Of a stretch of 7,506 bases of DNA, positions 1 through 6,314 are shown piece after piece (the first letter of the stretch is position 1; every line of letters begins with the position of its first letter). The notes under the pieces were generated by a model that saw only the letters and a list, made by a program, of their open reading frames with translations, ran no database searches and was not told where the DNA came from. Both the position numbers and the translations under genes were made by a program. Origin of the DNA: Comamonadaceae bacterium (GTDB lineage Bacteria; Pseudomonadota; Gammaproteobacteria; Burkholderiales; Burkholderiaceae_C); contig CANGZG010000121.1 in NCBI GenBank assembly GCA_947458415.1, forward strand, positions 1 through 7,506, written 5' to 3'.

Positions 1-435
1 CACCAAATCACCGAAGACATGAAAACAGCCATGCGCGCCAAAGACAGCGCGCGACTTGGCACAATCCGCTTGCTTCAAGCGGCCATGAAACAAAAAGAAG
101 TCGATGAACGGGTCGAACTCGACGACATCATGGTCATCGCCATCGTCGACAAATTGATCAAACAACGCAAAGACTCCGTGGCGGCCTACCAAAGCGCGGG
201 GCGGCAAGATCTGGCAGACATTGAAAGCGCAGAAATGGCGGTGCTGCAAGCCTATCTGCCCCAGCGTTTGTCGGCCGAAGAAGTAAAGCAAGCCGTCAAC
301 GCCATCGTCGCGGAACTCGGCGCCAGCGGCCCCGGTGACATGGGCAAAGTCATGGCTGCGGTCAAGGCCCAACTGGCTGGCAAAGCGGACATGGGCGAAG
401 TCAGTGCAGCGGTCAAGGCGGCACTGAGCCAATGA
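1..435 (+). CDS. yqeY: YqeY/GatB-C-terminal-like protein, 5' truncated by window edge
   Basis: YqeY is a small helical protein related to the C-terminal tRNA-contacting domain of GatB (the Asp/Glu-tRNA amidotransferase subunit); its own cellular role is not firmly established. The frame is open from base 1, reading HQITED before the first in-window Met at base 19. Family members normally start about four residues further upstream (MSLKEQI... in E. coli), so the true start lies outside the window and the Met at 19 is internal. Visible hallmarks are MKTAMRAKDSARLGTIRLL, VDKLIKQRKDS, AVLQAYLPQ and GASGPGDMGKVM, all close to the E. coli protein as I remember it. The visible 144 residues plus about four missing give the usual family length of about 148. 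It ends in TGA, followed by a hairpin at 453-476. In many proteobacteria yqeY sits next to rpsU; that side is outside the window. Confidence 0.95.
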   Translation, partial: HQITEDMKTAMRAKDSARLGTIRLLQAAMKQKEVDERVELDDIMVIAIVDKLIKQRKDSVAAYQSAGRQDLADIESAEMAVLQAYLPQRLSAEEVKQAVNAIVAELGASGPGDMGKVMAAVKAQLAGKADMGEVSAAVKAALSQ

Positions 436-452
436 CCCCCATCCATCACCCG

Positions 453-476
453 CCCATGCCTGATGAACGGCATGGG
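453..476 (+). terminator. Perfect 8-bp hairpin after yqeY, possible terminator
   Basis: CCCATGCC (453-460) and GGCATGGG (469-476) are perfect inverted repeats with an 8-base loop, starting 17 bases after the yqeY stop. The position fits a transcription terminator. No real T-run follows (only GTTCGTG), so it is not a textbook intrinsic terminator; it could instead protect the 3' end of the mRNA. Confidence 0.5.
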
Positions 477-550
477 GTTCGTGCCTAAAATCCCCTTTCA
501 CCGCCGCGTTGCATTCAGCACGCCCCCGTCAACCCATCCCAGCAAACACC

Positions 551-1639
551 GTGGCCGATTCCTCTGTTTATTTGCGCATAGATCACGTCACCAAGCGTTT
601 TGGCGAAACCGTCGCGGTCAATGACGTCAGTTTGGGCATTGAGCGTGGCGAGATTTTTGCCCTGCTGGGCTCTTCGGGTTGTGGCAAGTCCACGTTGTTG
701 CGGGTGCTGTCTGGCTTTGAAACGCCCACCAGCGGCCGCGTCTGGTTAGATGGCAAAGACGTGACCGATTTGCCGCCCTACGAGCGCCCAATGAACATGA
801 TGTTTCAGTCATACGCCTTGTTTCCGCACTTGAATGTGTGGGAAAACGTGGCCTTTGGCTTGAAACGCGACGGTGTTGCCAAAGCGGAAATTCAACAGCG
901 GGTAGAAGACATGTTGCAACTGGTGCAGTTGCAAAAGTTTGCCAAGCGCAGCCCTCACCAACTGTCTGGGGGGCAACAGCAGCGTGTGGCCTTGGCACGC
1001 AGTTTGGTCAAACGCCCCCAACTTTTGTTGTTGGATGAACCGCTGGGCGCGCTGGACAAAAAATTGCGTGAAGAAACCCAAGTGGAATTGGTGAACATCA
1101 TCAAGCAAGTGGGTGTGACTTGCGTCATGGTCACGCACGACCAAGACGAAGCCATGACCATGGCTGACCGAATCGCTGTCATGAGCGAAGGCCGTTTCCT
1201 GCAAGTGGGCGCGCCGAGCGAAGTCTACGAATACCCCAACTGTCGTTTCGTGGCGGATTTTGTGGGCAACGTCAATTTGCTGGATGGTGAGTTGACTGGC
1301 GATGAGCCTGATCACGCATTGGTCAGCAGCGCGGCCTGTCAATTCCGGGTGGGCCATGGCATCTCCGGCCATTTGGGCATGCCCGTCACTGTGGCGTTGC
1401 GGCCAGAAAAAATCTTGCTGAGCTTGCAGCAACCAACGCAAGCTTTCAACACAGTGTCGTGTTCGGTACACAGCCTGTCATACTTTGGCAGCTACACCAG
1501 TTACCACTTGAAAATGGCCCACGGCCAGATGTTGCAAGCATGGGTGACCAACACCGACCGTCACCACGAAAACATTGAAATTGGCCAACAACTGTGGGCC
1601 CACTGGCAAGACAACGCCATGGTGGTGTTGGACCGCTAA
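551..1639 (+). CDS. potG: PotG-like polyamine ABC transporter ATP-binding protein
   Basis: Cytoplasmic ATPase subunit of an ABC importer, most like PotG of the putrescine system PotFGHI. Counting from a GTG at 551 (362 residues): Walker A GSSGCGKST 40-48, Q-loop Gln86 in MMFQSYALFPH, signature LSGGQ 138-142, Walker B LLLLDEP 158-164, D-loop GALD, H-loop His196 in VMVTHD. A C-terminal TOBE-type region from about 275 includes VALRPEKILL. The pattern DKKLREE...VGVTCVMVTHDQ.EAMTMA resembles PotG more than PotA. Start choice: the frame has no ATG upstream of the ABC core. A TTG at 509 would give 376 residues; GTG 551 leaves the short N-terminus usual before LRIDHVTKRF. Neither has a clear ribosome binding site. 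A TAAAAT at 486-491 could be a -10 element, which would favour the later start. No permease or binding-protein gene lies on either side, so its partners must be encoded elsewhere. Substrate is inferred from family resemblance only. Confidence 0.88.
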   Translation: MADSSVYLRIDHVTKRFGETVAVNDVSLGIERGEIFALLGSSGCGKSTLLRVLSGFETPTSGRVWLDGKDVTDLPPYERPMNMMFQSYALFPHLNVWENVAFGLKRDGVAKAEIQQRVEDMLQLVQLQKFAKRSPHQLSGGQQQRVALARSLVKRPQLLLLDEPLGALDKKLREETQVELVNIIKQVGVTCVMVTHDQDEAMTMADRIAVMSEGRFLQVGAPSEVYEYPNCRFVADFVGNVNLLDGELTGDEPDHALVSSAACQFRVGHGISGHLGMPVTVALRPEKILLSLQQPTQAFNTVSCSVHSLSYFGSYTSYHLKMAHGQMLQAWVTNTDRHHENIEIGQQLWAHWQDNAMVVLDR

Positions 1640-1656
1640 GCGCTCAAGCGCCAGCG
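1634..1656. terminator. Imperfect hairpin between convergent potG and pmbA stops
   Basis: CGCT (1634-1637) pairs with AGCG (1653-1656) and GCGC (1640-1643) with GCGC (1648-1651) around a TCAA loop, leaving a small AA/C internal bulge. It covers both stop codons of the convergent genes, only 4 bases apart, where a bidirectional terminator would be expected. The stem is short and no T-run flanks it on either strand, so the call is tentative. Confidence 0.3.
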
Positions 1657-3032
1657 ACTTTCATGCGGTTGACCAGCACCGAACCGATGGTTTTGGCGCC
1701 GTAGTTGTAGGCGTCAGAACCAATGGCATCGATGCCCATCAACATGTCTTTCATGTTCCCGGCGATGGTGATTTCTTGCACAGGGTAAGCAATCTCACCT
1801 TTTTCTACCCAAAAACCGCTCGCGCCGCGAGAGTAGTCGCCAGTGACGTAATTGATGCCTTGCCCCATGAGTTCAATGACGAACAAACCTGTGCCCAATT
1901 TTTTCAACATGGCTTTGAGGTCATCTTCGCCGCGGGTGTGTGTGGAGCGCATGACCAAATTGTGAGAGCCACCCGAGTTGCCCGTGGTTTGCATGCCAAG
2001 TTTGCGTGCGGAATAGCTGCTGAGGAAATAGCCTTGGACCTGGCCATCGCGGATGATGTCGCGCGGCTGGGTTTTGACGCCTTCATCATCAAAGGGCGAA
2101 CTGCCCTTGCCACGCATCACAAACGGGTCTTCATGCACTTGTATGTGGGCAGGCAACACTTGCTTGCCAAGCGAGTCCAATAAAAAACTGCTTTTGCGAT
2201 AGAGCGCGCCACCGCTGAGCGCATGCACCAGACCACCCAACAGACCCGCGGCCAAAGGGGACTCAAACAACACCGGGCAACTGACCGTGCGGATTTTGCG
2301 GGCATGCAAACGGCTGAGTGCGCGTTCTGCGGCATAACGGCCAACCACTTCCGGGGACGCCAACTCATTCGGGTGCCGCATCGAGCTGTACCACGCATCG
2401 CGCTGCATGTCCTCGCCCGTGCCAGCGATGGGCGCCACCGACACACTGTGCCGTGAGCTGGCGTAGCCGCCTCTGAAGCCATGCGTGTGTGCGCTGAAAA
2501 AATGGCTTTGCTGCGCAGACACCGCCGCGCCTTCGCTGTTGGTGATGCCTGCATCGGTTTGCAGCGCCGCCGACTCGCAACGCAATGCCAACTGGGCGGC
2601 TTGCTCGCTGGTGATGTCCCAAGGATGGAACAAATCCAAATCGGGCTGCTGCTGGGCGATGCGTTCTTCTTCTGGCAACCCCGCCATTGGGTCCTCTGCC
2701 GTGAAACGGGCGATGTCAAACGCGGCTTGCACCGTGCGTTCTATGGCAGCTTCGGAAAAATCCGAGGTGCTGGCATTGCCGCGACGGTTGCCGACATAAA
2801 CCGTGACGCCCAAGGATTTATCGCGGTTTCGTTCAACGTTTTCGAGCTCGCCTTTGCGAACCGACACGCTCAAACCGCAGCCCTCAGAAGCTTGGGCGGC
2901 GGCATCGGTGGCGCCAAGCCGTTTAGCGTGGTTCAGTGCGCTGTCAACCAAGGCTTCGAATTGGGCGCGGCTGTGGCTGAATCCGGGCAAGGGTTTGTCG
3001 TGGGTGGTCGGGGGCATTGAATAGGGTTTCAT
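1644..3032 (-). CDS. pmbA: PmbA/TldE, TldD-TldE protease subunit
   Basis: PmbA (TldE) partners with TldD in a cytosolic metalloprotease that matures peptide antibiotics such as microcin B17 and degrades the CcdA antitoxin in E. coli. The metal site is in TldD, so TldE itself is not expected to carry the zinc motif. The protein matches the family end to end: ELENVERNRDKSLGVTVYVGNRRG (about 62-85), VQAAFDIARFTAEDP (101-115), DLDLFHP (131-137), ALYRKSSFLLDSLGKQVLP (276-294), TGLFVIELMGQGINYVTGDYSRGASGFWVE (381-410) and EITIAGNMKDM (420-430). Length is 462 residues from the first ATG (codon 3030-3032) against about 450 in E. coli. The frame extends to a GTG at 3078-3080 that would run into yjgA, which I consider unlikely; a second ATG at 3015-3017 (457 residues) is possible. 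No ribosome binding site distinguishes them. tldD is not in the window. It is divergent from yjgA, as in several proteobacteria. Confidence 0.95.
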   Translation of the reverse strand: MKPYSMPPTTHDKPLPGFSHSRAQFEALVDSALNHAKRLGATDAAAQASEGCGLSVSVRKGELENVERNRDKSLGVTVYVGNRRGNASTSDFSEAAIERTVQAAFDIARFTAEDPMAGLPEEERIAQQQPDLDLFHPWDITSEQAAQLALRCESAALQTDAGITNSEGAAVSAQQSHFFSAHTHGFRGGYASSRHSVSVAPIAGTGEDMQRDAWYSSMRHPNELASPEVVGRYAAERALSRLHARKIRTVSCPVLFESPLAAGLLGGLVHALSGGALYRKSSFLLDSLGKQVLPAHIQVHEDPFVMRGKGSSPFDDEGVKTQPRDIIRDGQVQGYFLSSYSARKLGMQTTGNSGGSHNLVMRSTHTRGEDDLKAMLKKLGTGLFVIELMGQGINYVTGDYSRGASGFWVEKGEIAYPVQEITIAGNMKDMLMGIDAIGSDAYNYGAKTIGSVLVNRMKVAGA

Positions 3033-3047
3033 ATCGAGGGCTATGAT
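3017..3047 (+). promoter_or_regulatory. Candidate sigma70-type promoter for yjgA-mogA
   Basis: TTGAAT (3017-3022, 4 of 6 to the -35 consensus) and TATGAT (3042-3047, 5 of 6 to the -10 consensus) are separated by 19 bases and lie 26 bases before the yjgA ATG at 3074. The -35 would overlap the start of pmbA on the other strand. Read on the minus strand, the offset hexamer at 3043-3048 is TATCAT, a weaker -10-like match towards pmbA. Prediction from consensus only. Confidence 0.35.
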
Positions 3048-3073
3048 ACTTGCCACACCATTACCCCCACGCC

Positions 3074-3715
3074 ATGTCACGCAAACCCACCAAAGGTTAT
3101 TACGTCAAAGGTCATTTTGTTGCCGAGGGCAGCGACCTCGATCTTGAGCTCAAGCGCGAACTCAAGGGCACTGACAGTTCCAGCAAAACCGACCTCAAAC
3201 GCGAAAGTGTTGAGCTGCAAAAGCTCGGTGAAGACTTGTTGCAACTGCGCTCTGACGCCATGCAACAACTGGTGGCGCAACAGCACGTGCCCGAACTGTT
3301 ATTTGAAGCCATTCGCGACGCAAAAAAAATCACCAACTTTGAAGGACTGCGCCGTCAAATGCAATTTGTGGGCAAGCTCATGCGCAAGTTAGACGAGACC
3401 CAAGTTCAAGCCATACGCGATGCGCTTGATGTCCAACACAACGGCAGCGCCGAAGAAACCCTGGCGCTTCACATGAGCGAGCATTGGCGCGACCGCTTAC
3501 TGAAAGACGACACGGCATTGGCCGACTGGCTGGCGGCACACCCCGACACTGACAGCCAGCAATTGCGCGCCTTGATCCGTCAAGCCAGAAAAGACGGTTT
3601 GCCCGACAAAACCGCGGTTTCACAAGGCGCTTTTCCCAGACAAGGCCGCGCCTATCGGGATATTTTCAAAATCGTGCGCGATCAACTTTCCGCGCAAAAG
3701 GTCGCCCCCGAATGA
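3074..3715 (+). CDS. darP: YjgA/DarP (DUF615), 50S ribosome assembly factor
   Basis: YjgA (DarP) associates with late 50S ribosomal subunit precursors in E. coli and aids large-subunit maturation near the peptidyl transferase centre. The 213-residue product shows the family plan: a charged variable N-terminus, SKTDLKRESVELQKLGEDLLQL (about 37-58), the conserved FEGLRRQMQFVGKLMRKLD (89-107), a helical middle with HWRDRLL (137-143), SQQLRALIRQARKD (161-174) and a basic C-terminal QGRAYRDIFKIVRD (190-203). It is about 30 residues longer than the 183-residue E. coli protein, mostly through its N-terminus and the insert before QGRAYRDIF. The ATG at 3074 is preferred over an in-frame TTG at 3050, which only adds MPHHYPHA. 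No Shine-Dalgarno sequence is visible. Its TGA overlaps the mogA ATG by 4 bases (ATGA), so the two genes are very likely translationally coupled. Confidence 0.93.
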   Translation: MSRKPTKGYYVKGHFVAEGSDLDLELKRELKGTDSSSKTDLKRESVELQKLGEDLLQLRSDAMQQLVAQQHVPELLFEAIRDAKKITNFEGLRRQMQFVGKLMRKLDETQVQAIRDALDVQHNGSAEETLALHMSEHWRDRLLKDDTALADWLAAHPDTDSQQLRALIRQARKDGLPDKTAVSQGAFPRQGRAYRDIFKIVRDQLSAQKVAPE

Positions 3716-4320
3716 ATGCTGATCCCTCGCTTGAACCTGTTCGCATTGGCATTGTGTCCATCAGTGACCGAGCGTCCAACGGCACCTATGAAGACAAAGG
3801 ATTGCCTGCGCTGCGCGAATGGTTGGCACAAGCCCTGCACAACCCTTTGCAGTTTGAAGCCCGCTTGATTCCCGATGAGCAAGCACGCATCAGCCAAACC
3901 TTGATTGAACTTGTTGATGCCGGTTGCAGTTTGGTGCTGACCACGGGGGGCACGGGTCCTGCCGTTCGAGATGTGACGCCAGAGGCCACACTGGCCGTGG
4001 CGCACAAAGACATGCCCGGGTTCGGCGAACAAATGCGTCAAATCAGCTTGCACTTCGTGCCCACCGCCATCCTGTCAAGGCAAGTCGCTGTCATTCGTGG
4101 CCAGAGTTTGATCATCAATTTGCCGGGCCAACCCAAATCCATCACCGAAACCTTGGGTGGCTTGAAAGATGCCCAAGGTGCCACAGTGGTTGACGGTATT
4201 TTCGCGGCGGTGCCTTATTGCATCGACTTGATTGGCGGGCCGTACTTGCAAACACGTGACGCGTTTTGCAAAGCATTCAGACCCAAAACCGCGCAAAGAC
4301 CGTATCCCGCGAACGCGTGA
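3712..4320 (+). CDS. mogA: Molybdopterin adenylyltransferase MogA
   Basis: MogA adenylylates molybdopterin with ATP, preparing it for molybdate insertion by MoeA in molybdenum cofactor synthesis; it is a soluble trimer. The 202-residue product resembles E. coli MogA (195 residues) almost throughout: RIGIVSISDRASNGTYEDKGLPALREWL (11-38), RLIPDEQ (51-57), the nucleotide/pterin-binding LTTGGTGPAVRDVTPEATLAVA (76-97), MPGFGEQMRQISLHFVPTAILSRQ (101-124), NLPGQPKSI (136-144) and GIFAAVPYCIDLI (162-174). The acidic residues expected at the active site are present as Asp55 and Asp87. These features separate it from the shorter MoaB paralogues. The ATG overlaps the yjgA stop by 4 bases, and AAAAGG at 3696-3701 is the only plausible, weak and somewhat distant ribosome binding site. 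No other Mo-cofactor gene is nearby. It ends 2 bases before the stop of the convergent gene at 4323. Confidence 0.96.
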   Translation: MNADPSLEPVRIGIVSISDRASNGTYEDKGLPALREWLAQALHNPLQFEARLIPDEQARISQTLIELVDAGCSLVLTTGGTGPAVRDVTPEATLAVAHKDMPGFGEQMRQISLHFVPTAILSRQVAVIRGQSLIINLPGQPKSITETLGGLKDAQGATVVDGIFAAVPYCIDLIGGPYLQTRDAFCKAFRPKTAQRPYPANA

Positions 4321-4322
4321 GC

Positions 4323-4727
4323 TCAGGTCTTCTCCAAGTGAAAAGCCACTTGGTGGATGTCAAAGTACATTTTTTCAAAAAACAATTCGCAAGACGCAGA
4401 ACCACTGCCCACCAAATGCAAATTGGCCGACAGCGGGCTGTCCAAGAAAGCGTCTTCGGGTGAGAACTGCAAGGTCGAGAACACGTATTGCTCCAACGAC
4501 CTCAAAAACACCACAAATCCCGGCACCTTGAGTTGCGCCGGGTCTTCACAAACCATCCACCAATGAGAATGGAATTGGTTGGGCGCAAACAGTTGCAAAC
4601 TCACCAAGCAATCGCGCACCATCAAACCGTATTGCTCGATGCTGAACGACAAATCGGCGCGATAGGCGCCATCGGGCAATTGATTGAACACCATGCTGTG
4701 GGGATGCAATTTGATGAAAGCCGACAT
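4323..4727 (-). CDS. Hypothetical protein, 134 residues, downstream of cysE
   Basis: I do not recognise this protein. From the ATG at 4725-4727 it reads MSAFIKLHPHSMVFNQLPDG and continues for 134 residues with an aromatic- and histidine-rich composition (FHSHWWMVCED at 52-62, FEKMYFDIHQVAFHLEKT at the C-terminus). No signal peptide, membrane segment, coiled coil, nucleotide-binding or zinc motif is apparent. The fold could be mixed alpha/beta; strings such as GAYRADLSFSIEQYGLMV look like paired strands. The frame is open further upstream, into the end of cysE, but that extension (MRANGCSQNN...) has the low-complexity look of out-of-frame sequence, so the internal ATG is preferred. It lies 44 bases after the cysE stop on the same strand and is probably cotranscribed with trmJ-cysE. 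It converges on mogA with 2 bases between stops. That the strand lacks stops here and fills the whole gap between two well-supported genes argues that it is real. Confidence 0.75.
   Translation of the reverse strand: MSAFIKLHPHSMVFNQLPDGAYRADLSFSIEQYGLMVRDCLVSLQLFAPNQFHSHWWMVCEDPAQLKVPGFVVFLRSLEQYVFSTLQFSPEDAFLDSPLSANLHLVGSGSASCELFFEKMYFDIHQVAFHLEKT
4334..4353. other. Perfect 7-bp hairpin at the mogA/hypothetical convergence
   Basis: CCAAGTG (4334-4340) and CACTTGG (4347-4353) form a perfect stem with a six-base loop, 13 bases past the mogA stop and inside the last codons of the minus-strand gene. It could act as the 3' end signal of the yjgA-mogA transcript, since there is no non-coding room for one. 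The nearest T-run on the plus strand is at 4370-4375, too far for a standard intrinsic terminator. Confidence 0.3.
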
Positions 4728-4758
4728 GTTGGAAAGATCGGATGAAGTTGGGCGGGCT

Positions 4759-4774
4759 TGACCGTCAGCGGTCA
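4759..4774 (-). other. Small hairpin at the cysE stop codon
   Basis: TGACCG (4759-4764) and CGGTCA (4769-4774) are perfect inverted repeats around a TCAG loop; the second arm includes the cysE stop. No T-run follows on the minus strand, so this is more likely an mRNA-stability or partial attenuation element between cysE and the downstream gene than a terminator, or chance. Confidence 0.25.
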
Positions 4775-5548
4775 GTCGATCAACTTGTTGAGCTTTTCGA
4801 TGTCTGCATGCACAGTTGTTTTGGCTGCATCCATTGGCACGCAATCAACACCATTGACGTCGCCCTTGGACAATTTCTCCAAGGCTTGCCAAAGCATGGC
4901 AATTTGCTTGTCTTGCTCGGCGGTGTAGTCGATCAACCCGCGAATGGCTTGGCTCAAGGGGTCGTCGTTTTGCGTGACGCCATAGGCTGAAAAACCCATT
5001 TTCGAGGCGACTTGCTCGCGCACTGCATCGGTTTGCGCTTCGATGATCCGCGCCGGGTTGCCCACGGCTGTGGCATTGGCCGGCACAGGCTTGGTGACCA
5101 CGGCGTTGCTGCCGATTTTTGCGCCATCGCCCACGGTGAAACCACCGAGCACTTTCGCGCCCGCACCCACCACCACATTGCGCCCCAAGGTGGGATGGCG
5201 TTTGGCGCCTTTGTACAGCGATGTACCGCCCAGCGTGACGCCTTGGTAAATGGTGCATCCGTCGCCGATTTCGGCGGTTTCACCGACCACCACGCCCATG
5301 GCATGGTCGAAAAACACCCCATGCCCAATGACAGCTGCAGGATGAATTTCGATGCCTGTCAAAAAACGTGACATGTGGGAGATAAACCGGCCCAGCCATT
5401 TCAATCCCAAGCCCCAGCACGAATGTGCCATTCGGTGCAACACCACGGCATGCAAACCGGGATAGCAGGTCAACACCTCAAACCCGCTGCGCGCAGCAGG
5501 ATCACGGTCCAAGATGGTTTGAATGTCTGAGCGGATTCTGGAAAACAT
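4772..5548 (-). CDS. cysE: Serine O-acetyltransferase CysE
   Basis: CysE transfers acetyl from acetyl-CoA to L-serine, giving O-acetylserine for cysteine synthesis in the cytosol. The 258-residue product has a short N-terminal helical region (1-62), then a left-handed beta-helix: IEIHPAAVIGHG (66-77), DHAMGVVVGETAEIGDG (81-97), TIYQGVTLGGTSL (99-111), KRHPTLGRNVVVGAGAKVLG (116-135), VGDGAKIGSNAVV (139-151) and VGNPARII (162-169). His82 matches the catalytic histidine (His158 in E. coli) and Glu67 sits where E. coli has Asp143. A tail of about 90 residues includes a likely coiled coil (DYTAEQDKQIAMLWQALEKL). The N-terminal domain is much shorter than in E. coli, giving a short type, and the C-terminus ends ...KLNKLID, not the terminal Ile that docks into CysK. 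The start lies 9 bases after the trmJ stop, so the two are surely one operon; the hypothetical gene follows 44 bases later. Confidence 0.95.
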   Translation of the reverse strand: MFSRIRSDIQTILDRDPAARSGFEVLTCYPGLHAVVLHRMAHSCWGLGLKWLGRFISHMSRFLTGIEIHPAAVIGHGVFFDHAMGVVVGETAEIGDGCTIYQGVTLGGTSLYKGAKRHPTLGRNVVVGAGAKVLGGFTVGDGAKIGSNAVVTKPVPANATAVGNPARIIEAQTDAVREQVASKMGFSAYGVTQNDDPLSQAIRGLIDYTAEQDKQIAMLWQALEKLSKGDVNGVDCVPMDAAKTTVHADIEKLNKLID

Positions 5549-5557
5549 GCAATGAGT

Positions 5558-6289
5558 CTAACTTTTTCGATCGGCGGCCTGTGCCATCGCCTTGGCAATT
5601 CCCCGAAGAATATGGACCTCCTCTTCGGTCAAACCGGCACGGTTGAACAATTGATTCAATCGCGGCATCAGTTTTTTGGGGGCCAGCGGGTCTAGAAACC
5701 CGATGTCGGTCAGCGACTGTTGCCAATGCGACAACAAGCCGGCGATTTGACCCGCGTCGGCGTGAAGGCTGGGCACCACCGCATCCTGCACCGTGAACCC
5801 ACCGAGTGCCAAGCGCCATTCATAAGCAATCACCTGCACCGCACTGGCCAAATTCAAAGAACCAAACGACGGGTCGGTGGGAATGCTCAACGCCACATGG
5901 CAACGGTAGACATCTTCATTTTTCATCCCAAATCGCTCTGAGCCAAACAAGAAAGCCATGCCGCCCACCGACTCTTGCGGCTTGGGCCATTGCGCGAAAT
6001 GCGCACGCGGCGTGCGCGTGGGCGGTCCGAAATCGCGTGGGGTCATGGCGGTTGCGCAAAGGTGCGTCATGCCATCGAGTGCCTCGTCGAGCGTGTCCAC
6101 CATGCGCGCCTTTTCCAGCACATTCAGTGCGCCGCTGGCACGCTGTATGGTCTCTTCGCGCCGCAGCACATTGGCCCAGCGTGGCTTGACCAGCACCAGG
6201 TCGTCAAAGCCCATGACACGCATGGCGCGTGCGGTCGCACCGACATTGCCGGCGTGGCTGGTTTCAATCAGGATGAAGCGCGTTTGCAT
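5558..6289 (-). CDS. trmJ: tRNA (cytidine/uridine-32-2'-O)-methyltransferase TrmJ
   Basis: TrmJ is a SPOUT-class, SAM-dependent dimeric enzyme that 2'-O-methylates position 32 of the tRNA anticodon loop. The 243-residue product, close to the E. coli length, shows FILIETSHAGNVGATARAMRVMG (5-27) with the conserved Arg21, LVLVKPRW (31-38), the knot motif LFGSERFGMKNED (114-126), IPTDPSFGSLNLASAVQVIAYE (136-157) and a C-terminal helical segment LNQLFNRAGLTEEEVHILRGI (211-231). The Ser in FGSER differs from the Arg I recall for E. coli (FGRER) but G-S-E is common in SPOUT proteins. It leads a minus-strand operon with cysE. Its ATG (6287-6289) lies 104 bases from the divergent suhB start; no clear ribosome binding site precedes it, only TTTTAGTCCC. 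Confidence 0.95.
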   Translation of the reverse strand: MQTRFILIETSHAGNVGATARAMRVMGFDDLVLVKPRWANVLRREETIQRASGALNVLEKARMVDTLDEALDGMTHLCATAMTPRDFGPPTRTPRAHFAQWPKPQESVGGMAFLFGSERFGMKNEDVYRCHVALSIPTDPSFGSLNLASAVQVIAYEWRLALGGFTVQDAVVPSLHADAGQIAGLLSHWQQSLTDIGFLDPLAPKKLMPRLNQLFNRAGLTEEEVHILRGIAKAMAQAADRKS

Positions 6290-6294
6290 GGGAC

Positions 6295-6300
6295 TAAAAT
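6295..6300 (+). promoter_or_regulatory. Candidate -10 element ahead of the suhB leader
   Basis: TAAAAT matches 5 of 6 bases of the -10 consensus and sits just outside the trmJ start codon. Transcription would begin near 6307, a few bases before the hairpin at 6315. No good -35 hexamer lies 16-18 bases upstream (GATGAA or similar), so the call is weak. Confidence 0.25.
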
Positions 6301-6314
6301 AGCCCTATTGTCGC

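Noticed and set aside
809..1471. 220-residue minus-strand frame inside potG
   Set aside because: Lies wholly antisense to intact ATPase motifs; composition (His/Gln-rich, no recognisable domain) is that of a codon-bias shadow.
1575..2183. 202-residue plus-strand frame opposite pmbA
   Set aside because: Antisense to conserved PmbA C-terminal motifs; no independent promoter, ribosome binding site or family resemblance.
2481..3020. 179-residue plus-strand frame opposite the pmbA 5' part
   Set aside because: Mirror of the conserved PmbA N-terminal region; rich in Arg/Ala/Gly as expected for an antisense shadow.
3033..3080. GTG-initiated N-terminal extension of pmbA (MTWRGGNG...)
   Set aside because: Would overlap the yjgA start and adds 16 residues with no family match; the ATG at 3030-3032 gives a normal length.
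4370..4382. TTTTTTCAAAAAA palindromic run
   Set aside because: It encodes the FFEK stretch of the minus-strand hypothetical protein; no stable stem with a loop can form from it.
4728..4844. N-terminal extension of the hypothetical gene into cysE
   Set aside because: Cys/Arg/Gln-rich sequence overlaps cysE codons and looks out-of-frame; the ATG at 4725-4727 lies in the free spacer.
5012..5371. 119-residue plus-strand frame opposite cysE
   Set aside because: Antisense to the highly conserved beta-helix repeats; periodic Gly codons produce the open frame.
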